A program made the position numbers and the translations under genes. The notes below the pieces were generated by a model that was not told the DNA's origin, ran no database searches, and saw nothing but the letters and a program-made list of their open reading frames with translations. A stretch of 64,000 bases of DNA from NCBI GenBank assembly GCA_019279435.1, contig JAAALK010000079.1:98667332-98731331 (forward strand), written 5' to 3'. This DNA is from Zizania palustris. Lineage: Eukaryota > Streptophyta > Magnoliopsida > Poales > Poaceae. Of the stretch, positions 43,285 through 54,560 are shown piece by piece. Every line of letters starts with the position of its first letter. The stretch's first letter is position 1.

Positions 43285-45147
43285 AGGGGCTATTTGTTCT
43301 TTGCCTCTTCCAGGCCCCTTTTGAGTAACTCTCGGGGCTGGCTCCGAAGTCGTCGAAGGTTCAGGAATTATTTCCTCCTGGCGGACTTCTTCCATAGGAG
43401 TGGGTTCTGCAAAGTAATCAAAAGTATTATACATAGTATAAAATTCAAATAAATACAAAAGTTTTTCGAAATCTACCTTCGGCAGTCCGTGGAGGAGTCG
43501 TTGTCGGACTGATTGGTGGATCGAAAGCTAATTCTTCATCTGAATCAGCCGTTGAATCATGGACTACAGGAGCATCGTCCTGGGTAGTCCTCGCTGCTTC
43601 TTCGGAATCGAAGCCATAGTGACTTCGACCCCACTTTCATTCACAGGAACTTCGTCCTGAGCTACATCTTCTTGAACTACCGAAGTCCTTGGTTGATCAA
43701 CATTTTCTCCGGACTCCGGTATGTTCGTAGGTACTCCGGTTTGTGCGGCCTTTTGAGTTTCATTCTCTTCCAGTAGGCGCACAAGTAACCTTTCCACTTC
43801 TTCTTGGGAATCGGAAACGGAAGCTCTGGAGCTCGAAGGTATAGGATCTAAAGGTGCGAGGTTCTTCGGCTTCCGAGCCACCCTCTTCACCGGAGTTTTT
43901 GCTGAACTTGAAGTTCCAGCTTCAGCTTTCCTTTTTGAGGCCCTTTCTCCAAAGGCGCCCAATCCATCAGAGGGGGAGGAGTGAGTTTCAGCATTCCCCA
44001 TACTCTGTTAAATCTTTCCCAACTCCCAACCAGCTTAATTCGCCACTCTTTTTCGGTCGGAGTTGGAGCACCCAAGATTTTTTCCGAAGCCCTTATAATT
44101 TGTTCTGAAGTAACAGGGGCTGAAAACTCTACAAAATAAATAATTCAAGTCAGTTTTTCTTCAAAGTAAATATGTTTAATGCATGTTGTTTTCGAAGTTA
44201 CCTGTAGGACTTGAAGTCAAGTTAATTCTGCGAAGACCACCTTCGGAATCATCTTCGAAGATAATAGGCCAGTCAGCCATCAGTGGAGGAATTTGAAGAC
44301 CGATGAATTCTTCGGCCAAATCTCGCATACTGAGCCTTCGGCTAACTTTTTCAAGCAAGTTCAGACGAGCTTCGAATTGACCTTCGTCAGGACGCACCAA
44401 AGCCTCCTTTCGGAATTGGATTTCTCTAAGGGGTCCGGCCAGAGGATTGCTTGCCCCGACTTCGGCATAGAACCATTTCAAAATCCAGTCGGTGTACCAC
44501 CTAGCGTTGATGGCTTTAGCAGGAAAGCGAAGGGCGTACTCATCCCGAAGTCTAAAGCTGATACTGCCAAAAGACGTTACTACTTTTTCACCTCCGGGAG
44601 CTACGAAGGTTTTTGGCTGGCAGGTTGCTCTATGTAATGCAGCGAAGATTTCCGCCCTTCCTTCACATCCTTCGGCTCTTAAGGCCCATTCAAAAATAGC
44701 TAATCTAGCTACTGCGTTCGGAGATAATTGAGGAAGAGTTATATGGAACAGTTCGAGTACCTCTGCCAGAAAATCCACTGCAGGAAGACCCAAACCGGCT
44801 TCGAAAAAAGCTTCGAACACTACTACTTCTCCGGGTCTAGGCACTGGAATCACTTCTTTCCCTGGCTTTCGAATCATAACTCCCGCACCAATATTTCCTC
44901 CTACTGCCACTGCTAGGGACTCTCTTTTGCAGGTTGAAGGTCCTAATTCAAAGGATTGGTCCAAATATTTGGTCGATGGAGGGCACAGACCTTGATCATC
45001 GGCGATTTGGGGATTTTTTCCCTTTGCCGCCATGGGAGTTGTCGCCTGCATCGAAGGCGTCGCCGCCACTGTTGCCGCTGCCGCTGCCGCAGTCGCTTGT
45101 TGACGAACCAAGGTTGAAGGAGGTGCAGAGCCTTTAGTCTTTGCCAT
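43285..45147 (-). pseudogene. Tat-C antisense gene, exons 1-3, truncated by gap
   Basis: Homologue of the antisense genes of Tat-A and Tat-B; function unknown. Exons (minus): 45147-44202, 44119-43477, 43406-43285 and on into the gap; introns 82 and 70 bp at the same places as in A and B. Exon 1 is fully open and is the best copy in the window: FEAFFEAGLGLPAVDFL, ARLAIFEWALRAEGCEGR, WILKWFYAEVGASNPLAG, RDLAEEFIGLQIPPLMADW. Exon 2 starts with APVTSEQ and carries the EKEWRIKLVGSWERFNRVWG block, then shifts frame near 43900. Exon 3 has the acidic and then GPGRGKEQ part. The intact first exon makes this the copy to use for family searches. Confidence 0.82.
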
Positions 45148-45625
45148 CGCAATCGCTGGATCGATCTGAGAGAGTGGAGACTAGGGCTCAAGAACTCGAG
45201 AACTAGGGCTCAAGAACTCAAAGGGCTCAAAAGGCTTTTGACTGAGAGGGAGCAGTGAAAAGGTAATCGAGTAAGTTCTGAAGTTCTTTATTTATAGTCT
45301 AAACTTTCCGTTTGTTACCGTTTAGGCTCTGCCCTTTCGCATTCCCGCCTGTTATTTTCCTCCGAAAATAACGCCTCGTATAACTCCGTTAGAAATAGAA
45401 ACTAACGGCTATATTTTCTAAGTCTAAAAAGACTTTCGAACTTCCTGAGTTGGTTCTAAGATAGTTCGAAAAGTAATTACCTTATGACTAATTCGAAGTT
45501 CATATCTTCATGTATTTCGGAGATAAAATGAAAATCAATAACCCCTATGATTGGTTATCTTTTCTTTCCGTATACTGCTCTCCTAACGTTGCAGGTCGAA
45601 CGGAGAAGCGTATTCGAGGGGCTAC
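45148..45625 (-). promoter_or_regulatory. Promoter region of the Tat-C antisense gene
   Basis: No gene. TATAAATA (minus, 45296-45289) lies about 140 bp before the ATG at 45147. The stretch matches the region between LTR and antisense gene in Tat-A. Confidence 0.6.
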
Positions 45626-46119
45626 TGTTGGGGGAAATATCTCATCTTCGGGGTTATTGCCGAAGCAGCATAAAGACAGCCAATCAATTCGAAGGTTGTT
45701 CGAAGACCATCTTCGAAGATGCCCAGAACCTCGTTCGAAGTCCGAAGACTGGCATTGGTTCGAAGTATGTCTTCGAACCAAAGCTCTCCAGGATCTTTTC
45801 TGCCAGCTAAGATGGAAGACTTATCTTCTATCCTATTAGATTAGTCTTTTACCATTTTAGCCCTATTAAGGAAACCAAATAGTTTCCTTAATGTCGGTTG
45901 TAATAGAGGGGTAAATAGGTCTTTTCCTTAATGTTTAGGCCTATAAATACCCTCCATTTCACCCTGTAATGAGGACCGATTACAAGTGAATCAATACACA
46001 CTTTCGAACTATTCTAAGTTATTATCCTTTCGGAGGCTTAGAACAGTTTGCTTCGCAAACACTTCGTTTGTTAGTTTCTTTTCTACAGAAACCTGTTAGC
46101 GTAATCTTTTACGCCAACA
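45626..46119 (+). repeat. Tat-C LTR, 494 bp
   Basis: Starts TGTTGGGGG and ends ACGCCAACA; reverse complement of the Tat-A LTR type and equal in length to it. Contains six TTCGAA palindromes within 90 bp (45688-45777) and a poly-T/TATA-rich U3-R part. Confidence 0.9.
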
Positions 46120-48349
46120 CATAGCTTAATGCCCAGTTCTTCACAAAATGTTTGGAAGGCGTCAGCTTCGAACTGGGTTCCATTATGCACTGTCAACTCT
46201 CTTGGAACTCCGAACCTGCATATAACATTCTGCCAGAAAATTTTTGGACGTTCCTTGAGGTGATAGCTGTAAATGGCTCCGCTTCAACCCATTTTGAGAA
46301 ATACTCGATTGCCACTACCGCGAATTTCAAGCCTCCTTTTGCCACTGGGAAAGGGCCTATGAGGTCCATGCCCCATCTAGCCATTGGCCATATTGGGGCA
46401 ATAACTTGAAGCTGAGTTGGCGGGCGATGGCTCCGTTTGCCCATCCACTGGCAGCCTTGGCATGTTCGAACCAGTTCCTCCCCATCTCTTACTATAGTCG
46501 GCCAATAAAATCCTTGCCGAAGCGTCTTGCCTACTAGCGCTCGAGGAGCTAAATGACCTCCGCACAAGCCTTCGTGGATATCTCGAAGTATGTCTTCACC
46601 TTCGGGCTGTGAGATGCATCTAAGTAGGGGTGAACACACTCCAGCTTTGTATAATATTCCATCAATAATTTTGTAATTTCGAGCTCTAGCTTGCAATCTT
46701 CGGGCTTCGGGGCCTTCGGGAGGGTCCATGGTACTTTGCAACGTGTTCATAATCGGAGCCCGCCAATCTGTAATTGGAATGCACAGTACCTCCGAAGAGG
46801 GTATTTGAACAGCTGCTGGTTGCGCTAGCTCTTCGTAGAAAGCACCCTCCGGGAGGTCCACCGCCCCTGCTGCAGCCTTTGCAAGAATATCTGCAAGTTG
46901 GTTCTCTGCCCGAGGGATACTTCGAACTGTAAATCCTTTGAATGCTGCTTCGGCCTTGCGGATTTCTTCAAGGTATTGTGCGAGATGTGGATTCTTTGCT
47001 TGAAAACTTTTATCAACATGCCCTGCGACGACTTGGGAGTCTGTCTTAATCACTATTCTTGCAGCTCCGAGCGCTTTAGCCTTTCGGAGGCCTAGCAAGA
47101 CTCCTTCATACTCGGCAATGTTATTAGTGGTTCTAAAGTTAAGCCTCGCAGAATACATGGCCTTCTGCCCCGATGGTGATATGATGATGTCCCCTGCTCT
47201 GGCACCTGATGCTTGATAAGCTCTGTCAGAAAATATTGTCCAAAAACCTTCGGAGGGTTCTTCCGGGGCCCAAATAGCAGATGGAGTCCACTCTGCTACG
47301 AAATCTGCTATAATTTGAGATTTAATAGCTGTTCTCGCCGTGAAGGAGATTCCGAAGGGTGCCAGCTCGACCGCCCATTTTCCAATCCTGCCCGTAGAAT
47401 CTTTGTTTCGGAGCATATCCCCAAGAGGATACGATGTAGGGACGATCAGGTTATGCGCCAAGAAATAATGCCTTAGCTTTCGCGAGGCCATTACTAGGGC
47501 ATAAGCAAACTTCTCAAGCTCGGAGTATCTGACTTTAGCTCCAGATAATGCCTCCGACACAAAATACACTGGGTTCTGGACTAGCTTTTCTTTGAGCTCA
47601 ACTTCCCGGACCAATACTGCGCTCACCGCTGAACTTGTTGCTGCAAGATAAAGGAGCAGTGTTTCTTCTGGGAGGGGACCGGTCAAAATTGATAATCTTC
47701 CGAGGTATGCCTTTATATCATCGAAGCTCTTCTGGCACTCCGATGTCCGCTGAAAGCTTTCGGACCCCTTTAGTGCTTTGAAAATTGGGAGGCTCCGCTC
47801 TGCTGACCTGGCCAGGAACCTGCTAAGAGCTGCGAGCCTTCCTGCTAGCTTCTGAACTTGCTTCATATTCTCTGGTGGAGCCATCCTTTGTAGTGCGCTT
47901 ATCTGTGTTGGGCTAGCTTCGATTCCCCTGCTCGAAACTAAGTACCCTAGCAGTTTTCCTCCTTGTGCTCCGAATATACATTTTTCTGGATTGAGGTGTA
48001 CTCCACATGCTCGGAGGCTCTCAAATGTTTCAGCTAGATCTAGGCTATGTTGGTGCTTTTGAGCACATTTTATTACAATATCATCCATATAGGCCTCGAC
48101 ATTCCGGCCTATCTGATGACCTAGAGCCTTAGCTATTAAACGAGAAAAGGTGGCTCCGGCATTCCGCAGCCCAAAAGGCATTCTTACATAACAAAATACT
48201 CCGGAAGGAGTTATAAAGCTTGTCTTGGCTTCGTCTTCGTGTTTCAGCCATACTTGATGATATCCAGAGTAAGCGTCGAGGAAACTTAGCAATTCGGACC
48301 CGGCTGTGGAATCTACCAACTGATCTATTCGGGGCATCGGGTAGGGGTC
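46120..48349 (-). pseudogene. Tat-D pol: reverse transcriptase, two RNase H, integrase (truncated)
   Basis: A 714-codon open stretch (48337-46193). Reverse transcriptase: SFLDAYSGYHQVWLKHEDE and the active site YMDDIVIK (residue about 83). First RNase H: EETLLLYLAATSSAVSAVLV, then SELEKFAYALVMASRKLRHY. Archaeal-type RNase H: NNIAEYEGVLLGLRKAKALG and KTDSQVVAGH. Integrase zinc domain: HEGLCGGHLAPRALVGK, CQGCQWMGKRSH; core: GMDLIGPFPVAKG. A one-base deletion near 46240 breaks the frame; LTVDN-type sequence continues out of frame to 46120, where Tat-C begins. It shares its frame with the upstream gag stretch, separated only by a nonsense codon. Confidence 0.9.
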
Positions 48350-50899
48350 TCACGGGCATGCTTTATTTAATGAAGTGAAGTCAATACACATGCGCCATTT
48401 GTTCGAGTCCTTCTTCCTTACAAAAACAGGGTTAGCTAACCACTCGGTATGGGCTACTTCCCTGATGATGCCAGCTCTTAACATTTTTTCTACTTCGGTT
48501 TTGGCGAGGCTTGCCCTTTCTGCTGACAGCTTGCGGAGCCCCTGGCGTACTGGCTTGGCCTTCGGGTTGACGAGCAAACTATGCTCGATGATGCTTCGAT
48601 CGACCCCGATGATGTCTTCGTCAGTCCAAGCAAATACGTCCAGATTTCTCCTGACGACTTCTTCTAACAAGGTAGCTATTTCCGGGGATAGCCCCTTGCC
48701 GAACTGTACTGGGTACTCTTTGCCATCTTTCGAAATTATTCTTGTCTCCACCTCACCCTCCGGGCTTGGCTTGAGCGATGATCCCTTCGGAGGGTTCGAG
48801 TTCTCCGGCACTTCTTCGATGCTTTCCGCCACATTATGCACTTGCCGGGGGTCCATCGGCTGCCCATGGCCATACTCCGTCCTCCGGGCTACAGCTTGGT
48901 CTCCTGAAATAGTAAGCACCCCACCTTGCGTGGGCATTTTGAGACAAAGGTAATTATGGTGTGCTATAGCCCCGAACTGGTTCAACATCCCTCGGCCGAA
49001 GATAGCATTGTAAGCATATGGGGCGTCGACCACGTCGAAGATCACTTCTTCTACTCGGGCCAAAGGCCCCTCTCCGAAGGCAACCTCGAGGCCTATCTGG
49101 CCGAGGGCATCGAGAGGCGGTCCTAAGAACCCTTGAAGCGGCAGGGCTGCTGGAAGTAAATGCTTCCGAGGTATGCACATCTGATCGAAGGCCTGGACAA
49201 AGAGTATGTCCGCGGAGCTCCCGCCATCTACCAGGATCCTTCGGACTTCCACTCCTGCTATATCAGCAGAGATGACCAATGGGTCAGCATGGGGGAACTT
49301 CACCCTCGCAGCATCACTGGTTGTGAACGAGATGGGCACGTGGGACCATTCTGGCATCCCTTCGGCGGAACTCGAGGTCCCAATGTGCCCGACCTCACGG
49401 ACGTACTCACGCCACTGCCTTTTGGACATGCTTCCAAGGGTCCCCCCTCCGGAGATGGGTAGGACTACTCTCTTGCCACGGTCTTGCGGGTCTTCTTGCT
49501 TTGGTGGTGGCATAATGTTGGCCACCGACAGCCGCATGGGGACTTCAGGGGCACCGGCTCGGGCTACAGCTTGTACAGGCTCCGAGCGTGCTGATGGTGG
49601 GGCTCGATCCGAAGCACCCCGCCCCGTACTTCGTCCTAGGTATTCACCCCGAAGGGTTAACACCGACTTGCAGTCCTTCGTGTCATGGCTCCTATTATCG
49701 CCATGCACGCAGCAGAAAAAACTCTGGCGCCTGCCAGGCACTCTCTCTTGAGGCTTCAGTGCTCCAGCCCTGAAGTTCTGCGCCTGCTGGAAATTGGCAG
49801 GTGCCTTCAGGACGGACGGTGCAATGCTTAGCACCTTCGAACGGAAATGCTTCTTCCCCCGCTTGTACTCGTTGAAGCGGTTGTCTTGTGGAGGTTGCAG
49901 AGGAGCGGAGGCTTCGGGCTCCCTTTTGACTTCTCGGAGGGTGGGCGATGGTGCTTCAGCTCGCCAAAGACAGCCTTCCTCCACCTTGGCATACTGTTCG
50001 AAGTATGCCATGAGCTGCGCCACAGACGTCACCGGCTTTCGATGGAGTTTGCTGAGGAGGTCGGTGTTCAGCACCCCTTCGCGGGTAGCATCAACTACCG
50101 AAGAGGTAGACAGGCCCTTGATCTGTGACTTGGTGTGGGCAAAGCGCGTGAAGTACTCCCGGAGGGTTTCTCCCACCCGCTGCTTTACCTGGAACAAACT
50201 TCCTGTGGACATCAGGGCCACGAAGGTGCCTTGGAAGTTGCTCACAAATTTCTTCTTCAGCTGCTCCCAGGAACTGATCGATCCTGGTTTTAGGGACCAG
50301 AACCAGCGGAGTGTCACGCCTTCGAGGGCGAGGGGGAAGAATTTTGCCATAGTGCTTCGCACCCCTCCACTCGCTTCTATTGCCAGGGTGTAAGAGCGGG
50401 CGAACTCTCCGGGGTCCGACCCCCCGGAGTACTTGTGCAGTTTCGAGGCCTTGAATCTGGGGTCGAAAGGCACTCTCTGCAAATCCGAATGTAATGGAGA
50501 CTCGTTATCCGAGGATGCATTCTCGGCTTCCTCCGGGACTTGGATAACTTCTGGGGAATTGTGGGTACCACCGTCTTGAGGCCCTCCTGGAGTTTCGGTG
50601 GAAGCTTGAGTGCGGAGGCGATCGGCGGCCTCTTGCCTCCACCTGGATACCTCCTCCTGAAGCCTGGCTAGCTGCGTAGCCTCGGTTTCGGGAGGGCCTT
50701 CGTCTTCGTCGGAGGGTACTTCCGGGTCTCGGCTAGCTGCGTAGTCGGTCTGAAGCACCATAGGAGGAGCCAGAGGGCCCTGGGGTGCTCGACGCCCAGC
50801 AGTCTCGGCGGGAATCGCTGGATTAGTCGAGGGTCCGGCTCCTGTGGTCCGAGGGGACCTTCGGAGAGGACCCGAAGCCTGACTTTGCTTCGGAGGCAT
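48350..50899 (-). CDS. Tat-D gag, protease and reverse transcriptase start
   Basis: An 849-codon stretch from ATG 50899, about 190 bp after the PBS. The N-terminus is Pro/Ser/Glu-rich. The retrotransposon gag domain follows (SGGSDPGEFARSYTLAIE, residues about 150-300; MAKFFPLALEGVTLRWFWSL). A zinc-finger-like C-H-H-C cluster (CVHGDNRSHDTKDC, near 396) is typical of Tat gag. Protease has ILVDGGSSADILFVQAF (near 558) and the reverse transcriptase begins with WRMCIDFTSLNKACP. It stops at TGA 48352-48350, where Tat-B has CGA; the frame continues in the 714-codon stretch. Gag and protease could still be made. Confidence 0.9.
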   Translation of the reverse strand: MPPKQSQASGPLRRSPRTTGAGPSTNPAIPAETAGRRAPQGPLAPPMVLQTDYAASRDPEVPSDEDEGPPETEATQLARLQEEVSRWRQEAADRLRTQASTETPGGPQDGGTHNSPEVIQVPEEAENASSDNESPLHSDLQRVPFDPRFKASKLHKYSGGSDPGEFARSYTLAIEASGGVRSTMAKFFPLALEGVTLRWFWSLKPGSISSWEQLKKKFVSNFQGTFVALMSTGSLFQVKQRVGETLREYFTRFAHTKSQIKGLSTSSVVDATREGVLNTDLLSKLHRKPVTSVAQLMAYFEQYAKVEEGCLWRAEAPSPTLREVKREPEASAPLQPPQDNRFNEYKRGKKHFRSKVLSIAPSVLKAPANFQQAQNFRAGALKPQERVPGRRQSFFCCVHGDNRSHDTKDCKSVLTLRGEYLGRSTGRGASDRAPPSARSEPVQAVARAGAPEVPMRLSVANIMPPPKQEDPQDRGKRVVLPISGGGTLGSMSKRQWREYVREVGHIGTSSSAEGMPEWSHVPISFTTSDAARVKFPHADPLVISADIAGVEVRRILVDGGSSADILFVQAFDQMCIPRKHLLPAALPLQGFLGPPLDALGQIGLEVAFGEGPLARVEEVIFDVVDAPYAYNAIFGRGMLNQFGAIAHHNYLCLKMPTQGGVLTISGDQAVARRTEYGHGQPMDPRQVHNVAESIEEVPENSNPPKGSSLKPSPEGEVETRIISKDGKEYPVQFGKGLSPEIATLLEEVVRRNLDVFAWTDEDIIGVDRSIIEHSLLVNPKAKPVRQGLRKLSAERASLAKTEVEKMLRAGIIREVAHTEWLANPVFVRKKDSNKWRMCIDFTSLNKACP

Positions 50900-51086
50900 A
50901 GCTAGCCACGAAGAGGTCTTGGAGACGGAGGAATTCGAACGACCCGAGGGGTCGAGTGAAGGCCTTCGGGCTGCACTAAGAAGCCCTTAACTGAAGGGTG
51001 CGCGGAATCTTGAGACTCCGAGGCTCCCTCCATAAGTACTCTTCGAAGTGCAGTCAGTAGCAGAGAACAAGCTTTTAGAACTTGGA

Positions 51087-51104
51087 TCCCCACGGACGGC
51101 GCCA
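51087..51104 (-). other. Primer binding site of Tat-D
   Basis: On the minus strand TGGCGCCGTCCGTGGGGA starts two bases after the LTR end. It is the typical position and type of PBS for Tat elements; I do not assign the tRNA. It overlaps an 8-bp palindrome arm shared with the LTR end (51099-51115). Confidence 0.7.
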
Positions 51105-51106
51105 AC

Positions 51107-51602
51107 TGTTGGCGCAAATGTTACGCCAACAGGTTCTCTGAGATCAAGAACGGACAAACAGGGAGTTTGTGTTTTAGGACTACTTTGAGCCTCCGAAATG
51201 GATAATAACTCAAGTGGTCCGAATGAGTGTAAATGAATAACTTGTTCTGGATCCCCTTTTACAAGGTACAAAGGGGGGTATTTATAGGGGAAAAAGCATA
51301 AGGAAAAGACCTATTTACCTCTAGATTACAACCGACATAGTGGAAACTATTCGGTACCATAAACAAGGTTATATACGGTAAAGTACTACAAGGTAGATGG
51401 ATAAGCTGGACATCCAATCAATCATGTCCTTCGGCTTCGAGGCCTCCATCTTTCATTCGGAGGGTTCTCCAGGGCTTCGCACCATTGCACCCTTCGGCGT
51501 GGCGACGCATGCTTCGAACAACAGCTCACTAGCTTCGGAGTCCTCCTCAGCCTTTGAAGGATTAATCTTTAAGCCCTGGAAATGGAGTAATTTCCCCCAA
51601 CA
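51107..51602 (-). repeat. Tat-D 5' LTR, 496 bp
   Basis: Starts TGTTGGCG and ends CCCCAACA on the plus strand. Same family and length class as the LTRs at 6416 and 45626. Its outer edge abuts the Sirevirus 4 zinc knuckle. Confidence 0.92.
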
Positions 51603-53215
51603 GATGTTTTGAATGCAGAGATCTTTCTCATATTAAAGCTAACTGCCCTAATTTTAAAAAGAAAGATGAAAATGAGCACAAGTACCAGAAGAGGGACAAG
51701 AAGCCCTTCTTCAAGAAGAACTGAGACAAGCTTGCCAAGAGAGCAGCCAAGGCTGCTTCAAGAGCTTTCATGGCGGCTCTCAGTGATATTGACTCATCGT
51801 TGAGTGAGAAGCCCAACTCTGATGAGGAGGAGCCTCCAAAGAAGAAGGAGAAGACAGAGAAGAAGATGAAATACTTCACCGTCCTTTGCTTCATGGCTAA
51901 CAGCATCGATAGCAGCGGCGATGAGCTAGACTCATCTGAGGTATATCTATACTGCGACCAGCTTTTAGCCAAAAATTATGAATTGTATGATGCATTGATT
52001 AGTCAGGATAGATTACTTAAACAAGCTGCTAAAGAAAGGAAAGAACTTAGACTTAGGCTTGATTCTGTATCAACTGAACTTGCTATGCTTAGGTCTAAGT
52101 CTGAGGATGTTGAATGTGAGTCTTGTTTGGTGGTTATGAGTGAGCTTGTCGAGCTACGTACTGTGCATGCTCAAACTATCGATAAGCTTGAGAGTGCACA
52201 GAAACAACTCATTGTGGTAGAGTCTAGACCTATTTTTTATGATGCTTGTTCAAATTGTCCTTTATTGATTGATAGCATTAATTTGAGAGATAAGCATGTT
52301 AAGGAGTTAGAGGCTAGATTGGAGAGTGTTGAGTGTTCTAAGGATGTGCAGCCTGCTTGTCCCACCTGCATCACCCTTAAGGACCAACTCAGTTTTGCTA
52401 GATGGAAAGTTGAAAATCTCACGACTGAAAATGAATACCTTCTTTGTGTGGTAAACAAATGCACTGAGGGAAATGGGAGGATGGATTTGCTCTTGGCCAA
52501 GACCAAGATGTGTGCTGACAAGGCAGGGTTAGGTTTAGGGTTGGGTTTTGAGAGAACCTCTCCAGACATTGAGAGCAAAACAATATTTACTTCACCCACT
52601 ACCCTAGAGGAAGAGAGAAGCTCAGTTAGACAATCCACAGAAAGCCAAGAAAACCATCGAGCCTATCAAGAAAACACCACCTCCACCAAAGAAAGCCGCT
52701 TAGTAGAAACTAAGAGAGCCTACGAGGATTGCTCCCAAGACCCATGTACCTACCCCAAAAAGATTTTTCATTGCTCATATTGCTAGAGGGTGGGACACTT
52801 GGTTGGTTTATGTTTTCGTCGCATGAAGGGTGAGCGACGTTCATGGGAGATGGGGACATGGGACATGTATCAGCCACCTGTTGGTATACATGAGCATGTT
52901 TCTCATTCTCGTTCTCACTTTCTTGAGGCTCCTCGTGCTCACATGAGAGGATTTGCCAATCGTGGGATACACCATGAATCATATGGTGCTAGACCACGTA
53001 TTAGTTGTTTTGGTCCTCGACAGGTAGGGAGACCTCTTCGTTTTTATGGCTCTCGCCATTTAGGTATACCTCACACTTTTTATCATGATTCATATCCTGT
53101 GCGTAGACAGTCTACTACTGCTTTACCTGTGGCTCAAGTTTCTCAGTGTTGGATACCACGACAGTTTTTCACTCACTCCAGCACTGAGCACTCGAGATTT
53201 TCTAATTTTGTGTAG
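51603..53215 (+). pseudogene. Sirevirus 4 gag, C-terminal part with two zinc knuckles
   Basis: Resumes at the first zinc knuckle (CFECRDLSHIKANC, 51606-51647). A 338-codon open stretch (51770-52786) is rich in Lys/Glu, then forms a likely coiled coil (LLKQAAKERKELRLRLDSV) with CESCLVVMSEL and CPTCITLKDQL. A second knuckle reads CSYC, then TAG at 52784-52786 where Sirevirus 3 has CAG, then RVGHLVGLC. A Tyr/Arg/Gly-rich tail follows to 53215. Long gag C-termini with coiled coils are known in Sireviruses and have been proposed to bind host proteins. The N-terminal part is at 37039-37332. Confidence 0.82.
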
Positions 53216-54560
53216 GCAGCGGACGGAGGCCTGGAGAACAAGTGGATCATGGATTCCGGCTATTCGCGTCACATTACCAGGAAAACATCATGGTTCTCCA
53301 GCCTCACCTCGACTCAGCGACATGAGCACATCACCTTTGGCAACAATCAGAGGAGCAGAGTGATAGGCAAAGGTATGCTTAGAATTAATGAAAAATTCAT
53401 TCTCAAAGATGTTGCTTTGGTTGAGGATTTGGGAGACAATTTGCTTTTTGTATCTTAGTTGCTTGATCAGGGCTTGGAAGTGTGTTTCAGACGCGATACT
53501 TCACAAGTTCTCGATTCTTCTGGCGCTTTGGTTTGTAAGATTTCAAGAATAGGGAGACTCTTTGGAGATGATTTTTCTGAGTCTTTTGGTTCTTCTCATT
53601 GCCTTATTGCTAAACCTTCTTCTGAGCTTTAGACGTGGCATAGGAGACTAGGGTATATGAGCTTTGACTTGCTCGCTCGACTGAGTGCCCTTAGTCTGAT
53701 CCGAGGATTGCCCAAGCTCTAGTTTGAGAAGAATATTGTTTGTGCTCCTTGTCGACTTGGAAATATGGTTGCCGCCTCTCATTCACCAATCAATGTGGTG
53801 ATGACAGAACAACTCGGAGAACTTCTCCATATAGACACTGTAGGTCTGTTTCAGGTTAGTTCTTTAAGTGGCAAATGGTATGTCCTTGTCGTGGTGGATA
53901 ACTACTCCCGGTATTCTTGGGTCTACTTTCTTTCAAGCTAAGATGAAGTGCTTTCACACTTTCAGAGCTTAGCTTTGAGACTATTCACTGAACTCTCTGG
54001 TGCATTGAAAGCAATCAGAAGTGATAATGGCACCGAGTTCAAGAATGGTTTATTTATTGACTTTTGCCTTGAGCACGACATTGAACACCAATTTTATGCT
54101 CCATGGGTTTCTCAATAGAATGGAGTTGCTGAGAGAAAGAACCGCACTCTGGTAGAGATGGCTAGGACGATGCTCGATGAGCATAGGACTCCTAGAACGT
54201 TTTGGGCTGAGGCCATAAACACTGCTTGTTACATCTCCAACCGGATCTTTGTGTGCTCCCTTTTGAATTTGACTTCATATGAGCTGCATTTTGGGAGAAA
54301 TCCCAAGGTTACTCATCTTCGAGTATTTGGTTGTCGGTGCTTTATCCTAAAACGTGGAAATTTGGACAAATTTGAGTTGCGATCTTTAGATGGGATCTTT
54401 TTGGGTTATTCCACTCATGGTCATTCATATTGTGTGTTTAATCTTGAGATTAACACTGTCATCGAGTCATGCGATGTGACTTTTGATGAATCAACCTCGT
54501 GTGTTAGTTCTTCTTTTGAGCTTGCCACTGAAAAGGATATGAATGAGACCATATTTTAAG
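53216..54560 (+). pseudogene. Sirevirus 4 protease/integrase
   Basis: Protease region WIMDSGYSRHITRKTSWF keeps the catalytic DSG. GAG-pre-integrase and zinc domain follow (WHRRLGYMSFDLLAR, with Tyr for the second His; CAPCRLGNMVAASH), then the core: HIDTVGLFQVSSLSGKW, RSDNGTEFKNG, and Q-stop-NGVAERKN. Nonsense codons: TAG 53457-53459 and 54116-54118 (CAG in relatives), TAG near 53631 (Trp in relatives), plus stops near 53721 and 53940. The last open stretch, 54158-54559, holds the integrase C-terminus (NPKVTHLRVFGCRCFILKRG). Confidence 0.88.

Larger units (their letters stand above)
43285..46119 (+). mobile_element. Ty3/gypsy Tat-lineage element C (antisense gene and 3' LTR)
   Basis: The antisense gene is on the minus strand and the LTR lies at its right, so the element itself is plus-oriented, opposite to A, B and D. 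Its LTR edge at 46119 lies inside the integrase of Tat-D, so it appears inserted into D. Its pol, gag and 5' LTR would lie to the left and fall in the gap. Confidence 0.85.
46120..51602 (-). mobile_element. Ty3/gypsy Tat-lineage element D (5' LTR, gag, most of pol)
   Basis: Minus-oriented: 5' LTR 51602-51107, PBS, gag-pol 50899-46193. It is inserted into the first zinc knuckle of Sirevirus 4 (GATGT at 51603-51607 is the likely target copy). It is cut in integrase by Tat-C at 46119; the rest, including its antisense gene and 3' LTR, must lie in or beyond the gap. It supplies the gag and reverse transcriptase that A and B lack. Confidence 0.88.

Noticed and set aside
43120..43458. Apparent proteins running through the N gap
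   Set aside because: They read through 100 N. Only 43285-43406 on the minus strand is real coding sequence (exon 3 of the Tat-C antisense gene).
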